Source: Penicillium oxalicum
Taxonomy: Eukaryota; Ascomycota; Eurotiomycetes; Eurotiales; Aspergillaceae
Assembly: GCF_001723175.1 (NCBI RefSeq)
Contig: NC_064655.1
Coordinates: forward strand, 1,674,001 to 1,738,000
DNA: 64,000 nucleotides
Direction: 5' to 3'
Shown here: piece by piece, positions 24,142-34,743 of the stretch
Numbering within the stretch: position 1 is the stretch's first letter
Layout of the letters: each line of letters opens with the position of its first letter
The notes under the pieces: model-generated
Seen by the model: the letters and a program-made list of their open reading frames with translations, nothing else
Database searches by the model: none
What the model was told of the DNA's origin: nothing
Made by a program: the position numbers and the translations under genes

Positions 24142-27100
24142 ATGTATTTTCTTTTTTCTTTTTCTTTTGCTTTTGGTCCGATTTGGAGTTGATCGTTTGA
24201 AGAAATGAATGGGACGAAATGTCTCTATTGGGCGTATAGGTTGGGAAGTGCTTCTTGCATAGGTCGTGCCAAATTTCCTTAGTCGAGAATTGGGTATTTT
24301 CTTCTACTCATCTCCTCTGGTGTGGGCTGGAAGGTTGATCGATGAATGGATGAAAATGGCGTATTCGAGCTTATCGCCTACTACCTCACAACTAAAGGCT
24401 TGACGATCGAATTTGTTGGTTTCAATATAATGTGGGATGGCGAGTCTAAGAAAATATCCACTCGAGTCAAACTGTCTGGGAGCAATGCCCGATGGAAATG
24501 AGCAATCTCAAAGAGAAAGAAAAGAGATTCCATATTGTATGAAGTACTTGATAAGGGAAAACCCCCTCAATTCGTGAGTCTATTTGTCCATCGGCATAGC
24601 CAACGGCCGCTGTAACGGAGAAGTAAGTACAAGTCATTGCGGGTCGTCAAACTTGACCATCTACCTTATCCGACCAGATTCATGGCTATTCAAGTTCATA
24701 CCCTCCTGCACCCCACCACCATGTTATAACGCACGAGTACCAAATTCTCTAACTTCTCGAAGCAGGACAGAAAACCTCGTAAACATCGCCGTTGACCACA
24801 ATCTAAAACTCTCGAGTACCAACCAGAGTCAAAATCAAACCTACACGTACTATATAAGCTAGTCACTTCCAGCCACTAACTCATACGTCGCACAAAGGGA
24901 GGGGGGCTAACGGACCAAAAGCCGAATTCGACACGATTCACTCCCTTGTAAGAAGGAAGAAGCAAATTGCGCACTCGATCTCTCTCTGAATGGTCAGGAT
25001 TTCAACATGAACGGTGTGCGTCCTTGTTGTCTTGGAAATTGCTTGTTGCTGTGCTGTTCGCATGGGACCAAAGCTTACCAGCACGGTAGCCAGTTAATCC
25101 GCGGAGAAAGAAGAGAAGAGAGAGACTCTGGGAAACAGGCACCGCCTCACCTCCCGTCTGCGATCATCCGACCGTTACGGGGGACTTTGGTGGATCGGTG
25201 ACGGTTGTACAACAGGAAATAGGAAAGCACGCCGCCTGAGGGAAGAGCTCCGAGTTTGTGGGAGGAAGAGAGTGGTAGACTGACAGAAAGACCCCTAAAA
25301 AGGATCCCCTCTCGGAGTAGGTCCCTGGACAGGCTTTAAAAAGAAGATAAATTGCATCAACTGTCAGCTAGCGTGAGCTCTACGCGCAAAAACGAGAGAT
25401 GATTAACGACAGAATTGCCTGGAGATGATATCGAAAATTCTGGACGATATGTGCTTCGACCAGTAGGTGCAGTCTAGCTTCACAGTCACAATCAGTATAT
25501 AATTCGGGACCTCGGGTTGTCTGTACGACGAAGAGAACGAAGAGCAAGCCAGAAAAAAAAGGATTTTTGTCTTTTCTCGCCTAGATTCATTTTGTTCCAT
25601 TTTTCTTCTCGATCAAAGTCAGATGATCTGGAAAAATTTCTACGTTTCTATGTTTCTACGCAGATGATCCAAGTGAGGCGCTCGCACCGTCAGCCTCAGT
25701 CCCGATCTCGTTGGCCCAATTGGCGAAATGACCTGGTGAGCTCGGACTCTGCAGATTAGAATTCGACCGGAATTGAGAGGTTGAACAGGCCGCCCCAGTC
25801 GGCTGAAGATAAGCCCGGTAAGCCGGCGGATTGAGCGATGTTTTCTTGTGGTCTTTGCCTTGATGTAGATCCTTGACTAGCACCGTACATCGTGGTTGGT
25901 GATGTTGCACGCCAACGGGTTTTTCGGAGATCGGTGCCGAATGGGGCTGGCGCTGTCTCAGTTTTCTTTCCCTATCGGTTGTGGCATTGATGTTCTTTTT
26001 GGTGAGTACTTTGAACTTCTGCGCGAAGAATGCTGATTTCATCCGTTTGACTCGGTCAGTACTGCGATCTCGTAGCTCAAGGGCGTGGTCCTGATCGTGG
26101 TGATTGCACAAGGACGACAAGGATTTTCATGGGTAGTAGATTGCCCATTGTACCGCGTAGATATGATATGCCACCTTGTATAGGCTCAAGATAAGGAATC
26201 CTGGGACTTGCACATTGGAATCGGTTCATGTACATATGAGGGATCATGGGTTTTCTTCAAGCATCTTCTGGCCCGTGATTGTGATTCAGGAATCCGTCAA
26301 CCTTATGCAATGCAAGGCTCGAAGCTGCAAAGAGCCATTTGCTATCGATGCCGCACATTTTCTCTTTTCTCATGAGACCCCATTTCTGATTCTCCAGCCA
26401 AGGTCACGAATCTCAATGGGAACAAACAACCCACATCTATGCTGATGCCAGATTCACTGCCTCATCATCCGAGCCAATTGAGGCTGCCACTGTCGGCAGT
26501 GAACTGTCTCGATGGGCGGTGGAAAAGTAGACGTGCAGTCGAGGCGCAGTCAAAGTCGCCCAGCGTACAGCGCATAGCGGACCCAACGCAAGACGCAAAG
26601 CCTCAAACATCCCGTGCCTCACATTGATTTGGAATAACTGCTCATGGCGCAGCTCTAGCAGGGGACCAGTCGATCAGATGATCAGATACACCATGTCTCT
26701 ACCCTTGCACAAGAACAAGCTCGAGCACGAGCCTGAGCCTGGGGGCGATGCGCCGGAAGATCTCCAAAGGAAATACTCCACTCACCCTTCTCCCCAACCA
26801 CGCGCAGCCATCAACCAGACAGGACATCACAACACCACTGAGACACGCAATCCAGCTCGAGCCTCACAAATACCGGACTCGTGCAAGCGTCGGACGCAGC
26901 AAACGCACGTCAGGATCCCGCCCACAACGACATGCGGCATGCGACCTCGTCCATGTGACTTGGCTGGCGGTGCAGGTAGATCCGCCCGTAGACCACAGTG
27001 ACCTACCTGAACCTCCGACCAGAAACTCCAAGACGCTTCAAGATCGCCAGTATGGAACTTGTCCCAGTCCAGTCTTTATTCACACTCTCGGCCTCTCCCC

Positions 27101-27186
27101 TAAAAAAAAGAAATAGTGCTTTCCACTTTCCCAGTCCGCAAAACTCCCCCATCGACTCAAGTCCGCATCACTTGTAATGTCATTTC

Positions 27187-27535
27187 TCAATGCGTCCGAT
27201 CATCTCCCTTCCCTTCTCCGCCGACGCGCGAGATTCGCACGGCAAGTTGCCGATCCAATTGCTCTTTTTCGGTTGGTGAGGCCTGCATGCCCAGTGCGCT
27301 TTCGACTTGCGGGGTGGTCCATAGTCCAATTGCTGCCCAGGCCATGACGCCGACGCCGAAGAGGGCTCGGGTCTTGGGGGTGAGAGATCGATATGTGCTA
27401 GTAGAGACGGGGAAGAGCGGTCGTTAGATCGAGCATTGGCGGGTACTGTTTATCCGGGAAAGTTCCTGCTTCAAGATGGGAAGGGATGGGAATTGTATGT
27501 GTATGCGTATGCGCGACGTACCTCCACAATGACAT
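27187..27535 (-). CDS. Small single-helix membrane protein, 74 residues
   Basis: Two exons, 27535-27522 and 27397-27187, joined by GTACGT...TACTAG. The first exon carries only MSLW plus two bases. The product begins MSLWSTYRSLTPKTRALFGV and has one hydrophobic helix (VGVMAWAAIGLW). A proline-containing turn and a charged tail with EKEQLDRQLAVRISR follow. It resembles small conserved fungal proteins with an SLTPKTR-G-GVMAW block, which I recall as uncharacterised. Such a gene is easily missed by frame-length filters. The helix and basic N-terminus would fit mitochondrial or ER membrane insertion (inference). Confidence 0.7.
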
Positions 27536-28175
27536 GGGGGGCTGACTGGGAGAAAATAGGTGTACGGGTGGGCTGTGGAGGTGAAGGATGTCCCTCATAC
27601 GTGCCTCGCACTGTACAGATGGTCTGGATTGGATGTCACGTGGTGAGGTGGAGCTGAAGGTGATGCGATCTCGTCCCGTTCCAATCTTGGGAAAGGTTTA
27701 AAAAGCTCTCGAGGGAAGCGGTTTTACAGGAATATACGATGGGCTGGGCGGGAGCAGAGGTGAGTTACAACCTGTGGTGGGACATGACTCTTACTGTCGC
27801 TTCTGGGATCGAGTACAAACCGTGGGGAATGCACTCCCGCGCGGAGTGCAGGTCAGGACGTTCACCGGTCGAGAAAAGGACAAAGTCTAGATACACGCAA
27901 GTCATATCGCTGCATTCATTACTAGTCCCCACTCATGCTAGTTGGGCGAGGGGAGAGGATAATAATTAATTCATAAATCAACAAGGGCAATGCTCATGGA
28001 ATCGCAAGGACGCGAGAAAGAATCCGACAAGACGGCCCCATCATTCCAGATGCGTGGTCAGGATGTATGGCAAAGGACCGTGGGAAGAATAGGCGTGTAC
28101 AAGGAGACTCCGTTTTCTGTCATGGCCTCCTCTCTCTCTCTCTCTATCTCTCTTTCACCGTGACTGGCCCCCTCT
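27536..28175. other. Intergenic region
   Basis: About 640 bp between the small membrane protein gene start (minus) and the faa1 3' end (minus). It probably holds the promoter of the former and the 3' UTR of the latter, with a CT-rich run near 28130-28155. No gene seen. Confidence 0.5.
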
Positions 28176-30334
28176 TTACTTCTTGCCGTAGGCCTTGTTG
28201 ATATCAGCCTGGTACTGGTTGGTGATCTTCTTTCGTTGCAGTTTCTGCGCGGCAGTCATGTAGCCCTAGGAGTAGATCGTCAGTGCTCGGAGGGGAGGAA
28301 TCTCTTGCGACAGGCGGTCCAACTTACATTTTGAGGGGTCCACTCCTCGTCGGACAGGACAACTCCACTGATGATTTCGATCCCCCGGAGGCCACCGGCC
28401 CGTCCGGCACTCTGCAATTGCTCCAACACCAGACGCTTGATCTTCTCGTTGTGTACCAGAGTCTCCAGGGTGTCGCCCTCGATGTTATTGTCGCTGGCGA
28501 TCTTTTTGAGGGCCGCCTCAACGGGGACAATGATGGCGACGGGCTTATCCTGATCCTCCGCGGCATAGACACAGATATTGGCCACCACGGGTGAGGACCG
28601 GTAGATGGACTCCAGCTTCTCCAGAGCAATGTACTCTCCGTTCAGGGTCTTGACCAAGTTCTTCTTGCGGTCCACAATGCGCAGATGGCCGTTGACGTCA
28701 AACTCGCCAATGTCGCCGGTCATGAACCAGCCGTCCTCGGTCAATGCGCCCTTGGTCTCTTCTTCGTTCTCAAAGTAGCCCGAGGTCACACTGCCACCAC
28801 GGATGAAGATCTCACCCTGGGGGGGATTGTTCGTGGTGAGGTAGCCCGCATCGGGGAAGTCCACCAGCTTGACCTCCACCGAGGCGGGGATTTCTCCCAG
28901 CGCATTCGGGTTCCAGGCCAAGGGGTCGTTCAGGGCACCCATGGCGGAGGTCTCGGTCAGACCGTATCCACTGATCATGGGGGCAATGGCCATGGACAGG
29001 AATCGCTGAGTGTCCTTGGAGACGGGACCACCGCCGTTCATCATGATGCGGAGGTGACCCCCGGTGGCCTCCTTGAGCTTCTTGAAAACGATGGCATCGA
29101 GAATCGAGGCACCGACCCCGGCACCGGGGAACCCGTTGGTCAGCAAGAAGTTCTTGGCCGCCATGGCACCCCAGAACATGCCCTTGACGATGAAGCTGGT
29201 CTTGTTCAGGTTGCCCAACACACCCTTCTTGACCGACTCCCACACCGCCGGAACACCGACGAGGATGGTGGGCTTGAATTCGCGAATGTCACCCTTGCAG
29301 TTGCGCATGGAGGTGTCTGACAGGGTGCGAGGGTTGCCGTATCCCATACAGCCACCCCAGAACAGGCAAAGGTTCTCGAACATGAACTCCAGGATGTGCG
29401 CCTGTGGCAAGTAGGTGAGCAGCGAGTCGTTGGGGCCAATGTAAGGGCCTACGATCTCGTTCACACCGGCCGTGGCTGCAATCACATTCGCCTGGGTCAG
29501 GGGGACACCCTTGGGTGGGCCGGTTGAGCCTGAGGTGTACATGATACAGCACAGGTCCTCTGGTTTGGGCGGCACTGGATCCACGGGGTTCTCCTGGCCC
29601 AACTTGCGCAGATCCTCGAAGCTGAGGACATTGATGTGGGGGAAATCAGTCTTCAGTTTCTCCAGGTCCTCCGGTTTGGCCTCGTTGTCGGTGTTGTAGA
29701 TGACATGCGTGATGGAGGAAACATCCCCCAACACATGGGTGAGAGACTTGATCAGGCCGGGGTCCAGGAAAATGGCAGTCGAGGAGGTTTGAATGAGAGA
29801 GTGCTTGAGACCCTCCTCACCCAGTGTGTCGTAAGCGGTGACAATGGTGATGGATTGCGACGCGGCACCGTGTGACATGGCCAGCCAGTGTGCGCTGGTG
29901 GCACCGTACAGGTGCAGACGTCCATCCTTCTCCAGGCCGAGCTTGCGCAGACCCGAGCCGAGCTGCAGGCACAGCTGCTCGTACTCGAGGAAGGTCATGT
30001 AACTGTAGCCACTCATCTCAAAGTAGGTCCACTGCTTATCGACCTCCTTTTCCACGCCGTCGACCATCTTCTTGACCTTCTTGTTCTCCACATGGGTCTT
30101 GATCAACTTGCGGGTACCCACAGCTTTGTTGTTGCCAAAGAGACGAGCAGACCGACGGATGTTGTCATAGGTTGTCGCGACGTCCTCAGACGGACGCAGA
30201 ATCAGACCGTTCTTCGCATTGGGATGACGGCGAGGGATGGTCTCGCCCTCGACCTTCTCATACCCTGGGGCCTCTACAGTGAAAGGGCCCTTCTTGGCCA
30301 TTCGCGGCTGGAATTGAACGTCGCGTTTCGACAT
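28176..30334 (-). CDS. faa1: Long-chain fatty acid-CoA ligase (Faa1 type)
   Basis: ATG at 30334; exons 30334-28328 and 28265-28176, with a 62-nt intron (GTAAGT...CCTAG) near the 3' end; 698 residues. The enzyme activates long-chain fatty acids with ATP and CoA for lipid synthesis and degradation. The AMP-binding motif YTSGSTGPPKG is at about residue 270. The motif GYGLTETSAMG and the fatty-acyl-CoA synthetase signature around TGDIGEFDVNGHLRIVDRKK are present. The C-terminus ends AYGKK, so there is no PTS1 peroxisomal signal, and no N-terminal membrane anchor is visible. This favours the cytosol/ER/lipid-droplet Faa1/Faa4 branch over a peroxisomal form. Without splicing the frame would end after WTPQN with about 14 unrelated residues. 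Confidence 0.95.
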
Positions 30335-32322
30335 GGCGACGGTGAGGGGGGGGATACTCTCCGAACTGAAAGAAAGATCAGGGGAGAAAAAATGTCAAAG
30401 GAGGGGGGGAAAATTGGTCGTCGGGAGGTTCAAGGACGATCCGAGGTCGACACTAAATCGAGCAGTCGGCTGGAAAATTCCACTAGGGTCGGGACGGAGT
30501 GACGTTAGTGGGCGTGTTGAGCCGGGGGGCGCGGCCCAGGGCGGGGGCCAAGATAAAGGAAATTGTAGGAGCTCAAAGGTCCGGCGTCTGGCTTACCCAG
30601 CTTGTGACTTGTAGATATCTGTCGAAGGACAAGAATCAGATTGAGTGGAAGAGGAGAGGACAAAATGGAGAAAGTTGGCGAAAGATGGGTTCGATCGCAG
30701 GGTGGCGGATGAGGAGGAGGTGGAGGCCCAAGAGGAGAGGAGCTGCCTTTTGCTGGGCGCACTGGGCCACCCTTTCGCGGTGGTCTGTGGCTGGGCTTTG
30801 CGGAAATGACGCACAAGGTACGAGTTGGATTTGGCAGCGTCTGTCGTTCGATTTAGTGAATGAGCAGCGATCAGATCGGATGATGAGCACCGCCCAGGCA
30901 CGGTGCCGGTCAGTTCACCATAGGACTACTTTGGAGCTGAGGGTGGTCTTCCTACTGTATATATAAGCGTGACGCTGGAATGAAGACCGATTTCACCAAT
31001 ACGCGGAGAGGATCCAACTACACACTGCGACTCCGTGACAGCACTCGATCTCCAGTCGTAAGGTACCTGGAGCACTTGGTCACTCCTGACTGGATGCCGG
31101 GAACTTCCACCGGATCAAATCACCATCGCCGAGAGGAAGTCCAAACTTTCTTTGAAAGCGAACCATAACTGAAGCTACGTGACAGACTTGCAAACACATC
31201 GGGGCCCACGCCGAGACTGCGAACGAACGGACCTCCAGACCGCCAGCCTCGACCTCGTCTATCTCGTGATGTTGCCGCGGTCCAGACACGAGCGCCCCCC
31301 CCCCCCATGTCTTCCACGGTTAAGCCGATCTGGGCAATTGCTGGGCTCGCAAAGAGTGGCCACTAAGCGATTGACATACCCAGTGCGTGACTTGTACAGA
31401 CGTGGACCAGGGGAGGCTGTGAGGAATTGAGCCGTGAAGCGCTCCTTCGGCTGGTAGCGCGTATACCGTCGAGAGTCCGGCAGGTATCTAAGAGTTTCGC
31501 AGGCTCTGCCATGTCCTCGAAGGATGAAGAAGTTCTTACCTCAGACACCTGATGGTACTCCTCAGCAAAGTCTACTGTAGTAATTTACGGCACAGGTGTG
31601 CGCAGCAGCAGCGGTTCGCGGAAGGCGAATTTAAAGTTGGCCGGAGGCAGATCGTTTACCTTTTTCCTCGAATCCGTTGGGGGATGATCGCCCAACAGGA
31701 GGCCCTGAGGCAGTGCGACTCACCTGCTGCACTGCGACGCTCTCGATCATCGTTTGGAGCCTTGCCTCTTGTCCACACCACAATCCGAGTGGTCATCTCA
31801 CAGTTGGTGTTGAGTGGTCTCGGTTCTCTTTCGTTTTCTTGGCTTGGTTGCTCATGTGGAGCCGGGACGGTGGTCTTGCAGCTCCTCGAGGCGATCCACT
31901 CACGCGAGTCACGACTCAAGGACGGTGTTGTCCAAGCTAGTCTTGTCAGCAAACATGAGATGATCGCAGAAAGGAGAGAGACGATGATGATGGCTATATC
32001 TATCAAAGCGGGTACAAATGACATCTCAGACTTCACATCCGTTGGAGTAGTATATACTCGGGGGCAATGTGGAAAGAATGGTCCACATCATATGAGTCTC
32101 GTAAGATTCAACGAGGTGAACTGTAGAAGGGAGGCCCAGGTCCCGTGATTCGTGCCATTGCGAGGCCTCCAGAAAAGCTCCACCCCCAAAAAACAAACGG
32201 GCGCATGCATGTATTCCATTCCAGGGAATGCGCCACCGATAGCTGCTTTCCAATCCTGGGTCAGCACGTCCGTTTTAAGACAAATGGGACGAATTGAGAG
32301 AGAGCAATAACTGAACCCAACC
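30335..32322. other. Intergenic region between faa1 and rkm5
   Basis: About 2 kb between two divergent start codons. A TATATATAAG element lies at about 30957-30968. Frames on both strands (for example plus 31552-32148 and minus 31656-32036) overlap each other and show no family features. It likely serves as promoter for both flanking genes. A small unrecognised gene with introns cannot be excluded. Confidence 0.45.
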
Positions 32323-34085
32323 ATGGACAATGCAATCACCGACTTTCTGGCCAGCATAGGCAGTGAGGAAGTTACCGATGTCGAAGAAGGTAAGTTCCGA
32401 GGTCATGATACATCGCAGGATGGCCACTAGACCGTCGATCTCCAAGCCAGCGGCCCTCCAGTCTTCATCACAGAGTCACATTTTGCTCAACTGCCAGCCC
32501 ATTAGAGGCCTTTCTTCTATTCAGCCAAGAAATTCCTACCACGAACCTAGGTTTTCTAGACTCGCGCGCTTCATCTCTCGACATACCCATTGGGAGCCAT
32601 GAATATACTGTTCATCAATCGCCGACTTTGTTGAGTTCCTCTCGTGCCGGAGGCACTACGGGCGCAGGTGAGTCTTGCATTGATTTTTTTTTCTTTTTGG
32701 CTCGCTGTTCATTCCTCCGTGGCCTTTCTTTTCCCCTGAATCAACTGCCGTCTCCTATTTCATGTGGTCTCGTGCGCCTCGTTTCGCCATCGGCGATCAA
32801 CCCTCTCCGGGTGTAAAGTCCTTCCGGGTCTCTTTTTTTTCTGGAGCGGATGGCACAGACAATTCCCATGGCACAAGTTCGCTCGATGGCTGCCAATTAT
32901 GCTCTGCTAGTCTGATATCTTATGCACGGCGAAAATCTCTACTCCACAGCAGAGAGACGCTAAGGCTAGTGGCCCCGGTTTTCATCTCGCCGGCGCTCAA
33001 GACGTTGGAAGCCGAGGCTTTTCGCGTGGAACTCACCACACTTCCGCTTGTGATGAGCCGGCTGGCCTGCGGCTGCTCCCGGGCGAGCAGCTGCTCCTCT
33101 TGCATCTCGTCTGACTGATTGACGAATTCAGGAGAGACTTTTCTTTTGTCCTTCCGTCCTTCCGTCCTTGTCATGAGATTTTCCCATTCGTCAGCGTCGT
33201 AGTTGTTGCGTTGCCGTCTTTTCGGCAGATGATTGACTTCTCGATCCAACGAAACTAACAGCTTGTGTCGATCTAGTCCTGTGGAAAATCACTCCATGTT
33301 TCGCAGAATGGGTATCAAATCCAGCAAATCCTCTACGGACACACTCCCTTCTCTCTGAAACCTCCGTGGTTGCGGAATTAGGCTGTGGTATTTCCGCATT
33401 GGTCGCGCTAGCCCTAGCGCCTTCTGTGCAGCACTATCTCGCGACAGACCAAGAATACGTTCGACGGCTCTTTCGCACAAATGTCGAGGCCAATAGCTCC
33501 GTCTCGTCAATTCCTTCGACTGCACTAGGCAAGTCAAAAGGCAGCAAGGCCAAAGCCGGTGGCAAGTCCTCCGTAAAAGGGAAACGACCCCCTCAGTCCC
33601 CTGCCAGCAACATCACCTTCACGACCCTGGATTGGGAACGTGATCAGCCAGAGCTGCTGAAACAGTGTATTAGTTCAAATTCCGGTCACACCGCCCTCGC
33701 ACGAGACGCAGGTCAGGTCGACGATGAACAAGAAGTGGGAGACCGAGGCTTCGATCTTCTTCTTTCCTGCGATTGCGTCTACAACGAAGCTCTCGTCGCG
33801 CCCTTCGTCCGCACATGTGCCGAGATCTGCCGTCTACGGCCACTTTACAACCCCTTGGAAGGTCAGAAAACCGGCCCAGGCCGTCGGCCGACGATCTGCA
33901 TCGTTGCGCAGCAGCAGCGAGCGCCAGATGTGTTTGAGACTTGGTTGAGAGAAACGTTGCGTGAGTTTCGAGTATGGAGGCTAAGTGATGAGGTGCTGGG
34001 TGATAGACTTAAGGCCGGAACGGGATATCTGGTTCATCTTTTGCTGGCCAAAGAGCCGGGGAAGTCCTGCGGTATGACTCGGTAA
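32323..34085 (+). CDS. rkm5: Protein-lysine N-methyltransferase, RKM5/METTL21-like
   Basis: Exons 32323-32389, 32560-32667 and 33277-34085 give 327 residues. The family 16 methyltransferases use S-adenosylmethionine; yeast Rkm5 methylates a large ribosomal subunit protein. The pre-core block HEYTVHQSPTLLSS and VLWKITPCFAEW precedes the SAM-binding motif I VAELGCGISALVALAL. The acidic motif II lies around YLATDQEYV, and FDLLLSCDCVYNEALV is the post-motif region where METTL21-type enzymes carry D/E-x-x-Y-like residues. A Lys/Ser/Gly-rich insertion (about residues 115-140) separates the strands. The second intron is 609 nt, long for this genome. The exon 1 and 2 assignments rest on phase and continuity of the conserved block. 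Confidence 0.88.
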
Positions 34086-34743
34086 AGGCAAGTCGATTCG
34101 TGTGCAATGGCCTGCGTCACATGTACGATACTACGGAGGTTGGCATCTTCCCACCGAAGGCTTCGCAGGCTTTCCTGTCAAGGGATATGTCTGGCGCTGC
34201 CATCTAGATTTCCGATTCGATCAAGTCCATTCCCTGATGGGCTAAATGCGTCCATCCACCCACGCCTCGTTCTAGGGCAAGGGAACCCCCCCCCTCCCTA
34301 CCATTTAACAATTCACAGCTTCTTTTTATCATTTTCGATTCAGCCGGAGCAGTTTACTTCGAGGTAACTAAAGCCGCATGAGAAAGACGGGAGGAGTCCC
34401 GTCAATCATCTCGCACATTTAATGTGATAATCGAATGGATTGCTCCGTTAGTGTCAGCTTGCGAGGAATAATAGAGATGAAGATGTGCAAATCTTGAAAA
34501 TTGATCAATCCAAAACAAAACCCCTTATTGACGCCCCCGCCGTCCAAAGGATATGCACCAGTAGTCAAAATAGACGCGCCAAGTAATCACAGCAAAATAA
34601 AAATAAAACTATTATGAAGAAGTCATAGACGCTACTGTTGGGGTCGAGAGGGCCACCCTGCCTGTCAATAGCCCTGAGTGTTGTCGGGCAATCACCAGCG
34701 CTGTTTCCAGCCGCTTTCATGACAGATGGGAGAGTATCGGCAA
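34086..34743. other. Convergent intergenic region (rkm5 / WD40 gene)
   Basis: About 660 bp between two 3' ends. No coding signal is seen. A short run of C and A/T-rich sequence fits 3' UTRs. Confidence 0.5.

Larger units (their letters stand above)
22223..27186. other. Gene-poor region rich in simple repeats
   Basis: About 5 kb with no recognisable gene. It contains the xprG 3' UTR (T-rich to about 22560), (GA)25 at 23751, poly-G at 24110 and short frames without family features. The longest, minus strand 25656-26120 (154 codons, basic N-terminal half, Ser/Gln-rich C-terminal half), could be a lineage-specific protein, but I cannot support it. Confidence 0.5.

Noticed and set aside
25656..26120. 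154-codon minus frame as a hypothetical gene
   Set aside because: Low-complexity Ser/Gln content and no recognised homology; cannot be supported without transcripts.
28685..29320. Plus-strand frame of 211 codons opposite faa1
   Set aside because: Shadow frame; the minus-strand acyl-CoA synthetase explains the sequence.
31363..31548. Possible exon series on the minus strand upstream of rkm5 (frame with MAEPAKLLDTC)
   Set aside because: Splice-like sites exist, but the joined product shows no family features and phases are ambiguous.
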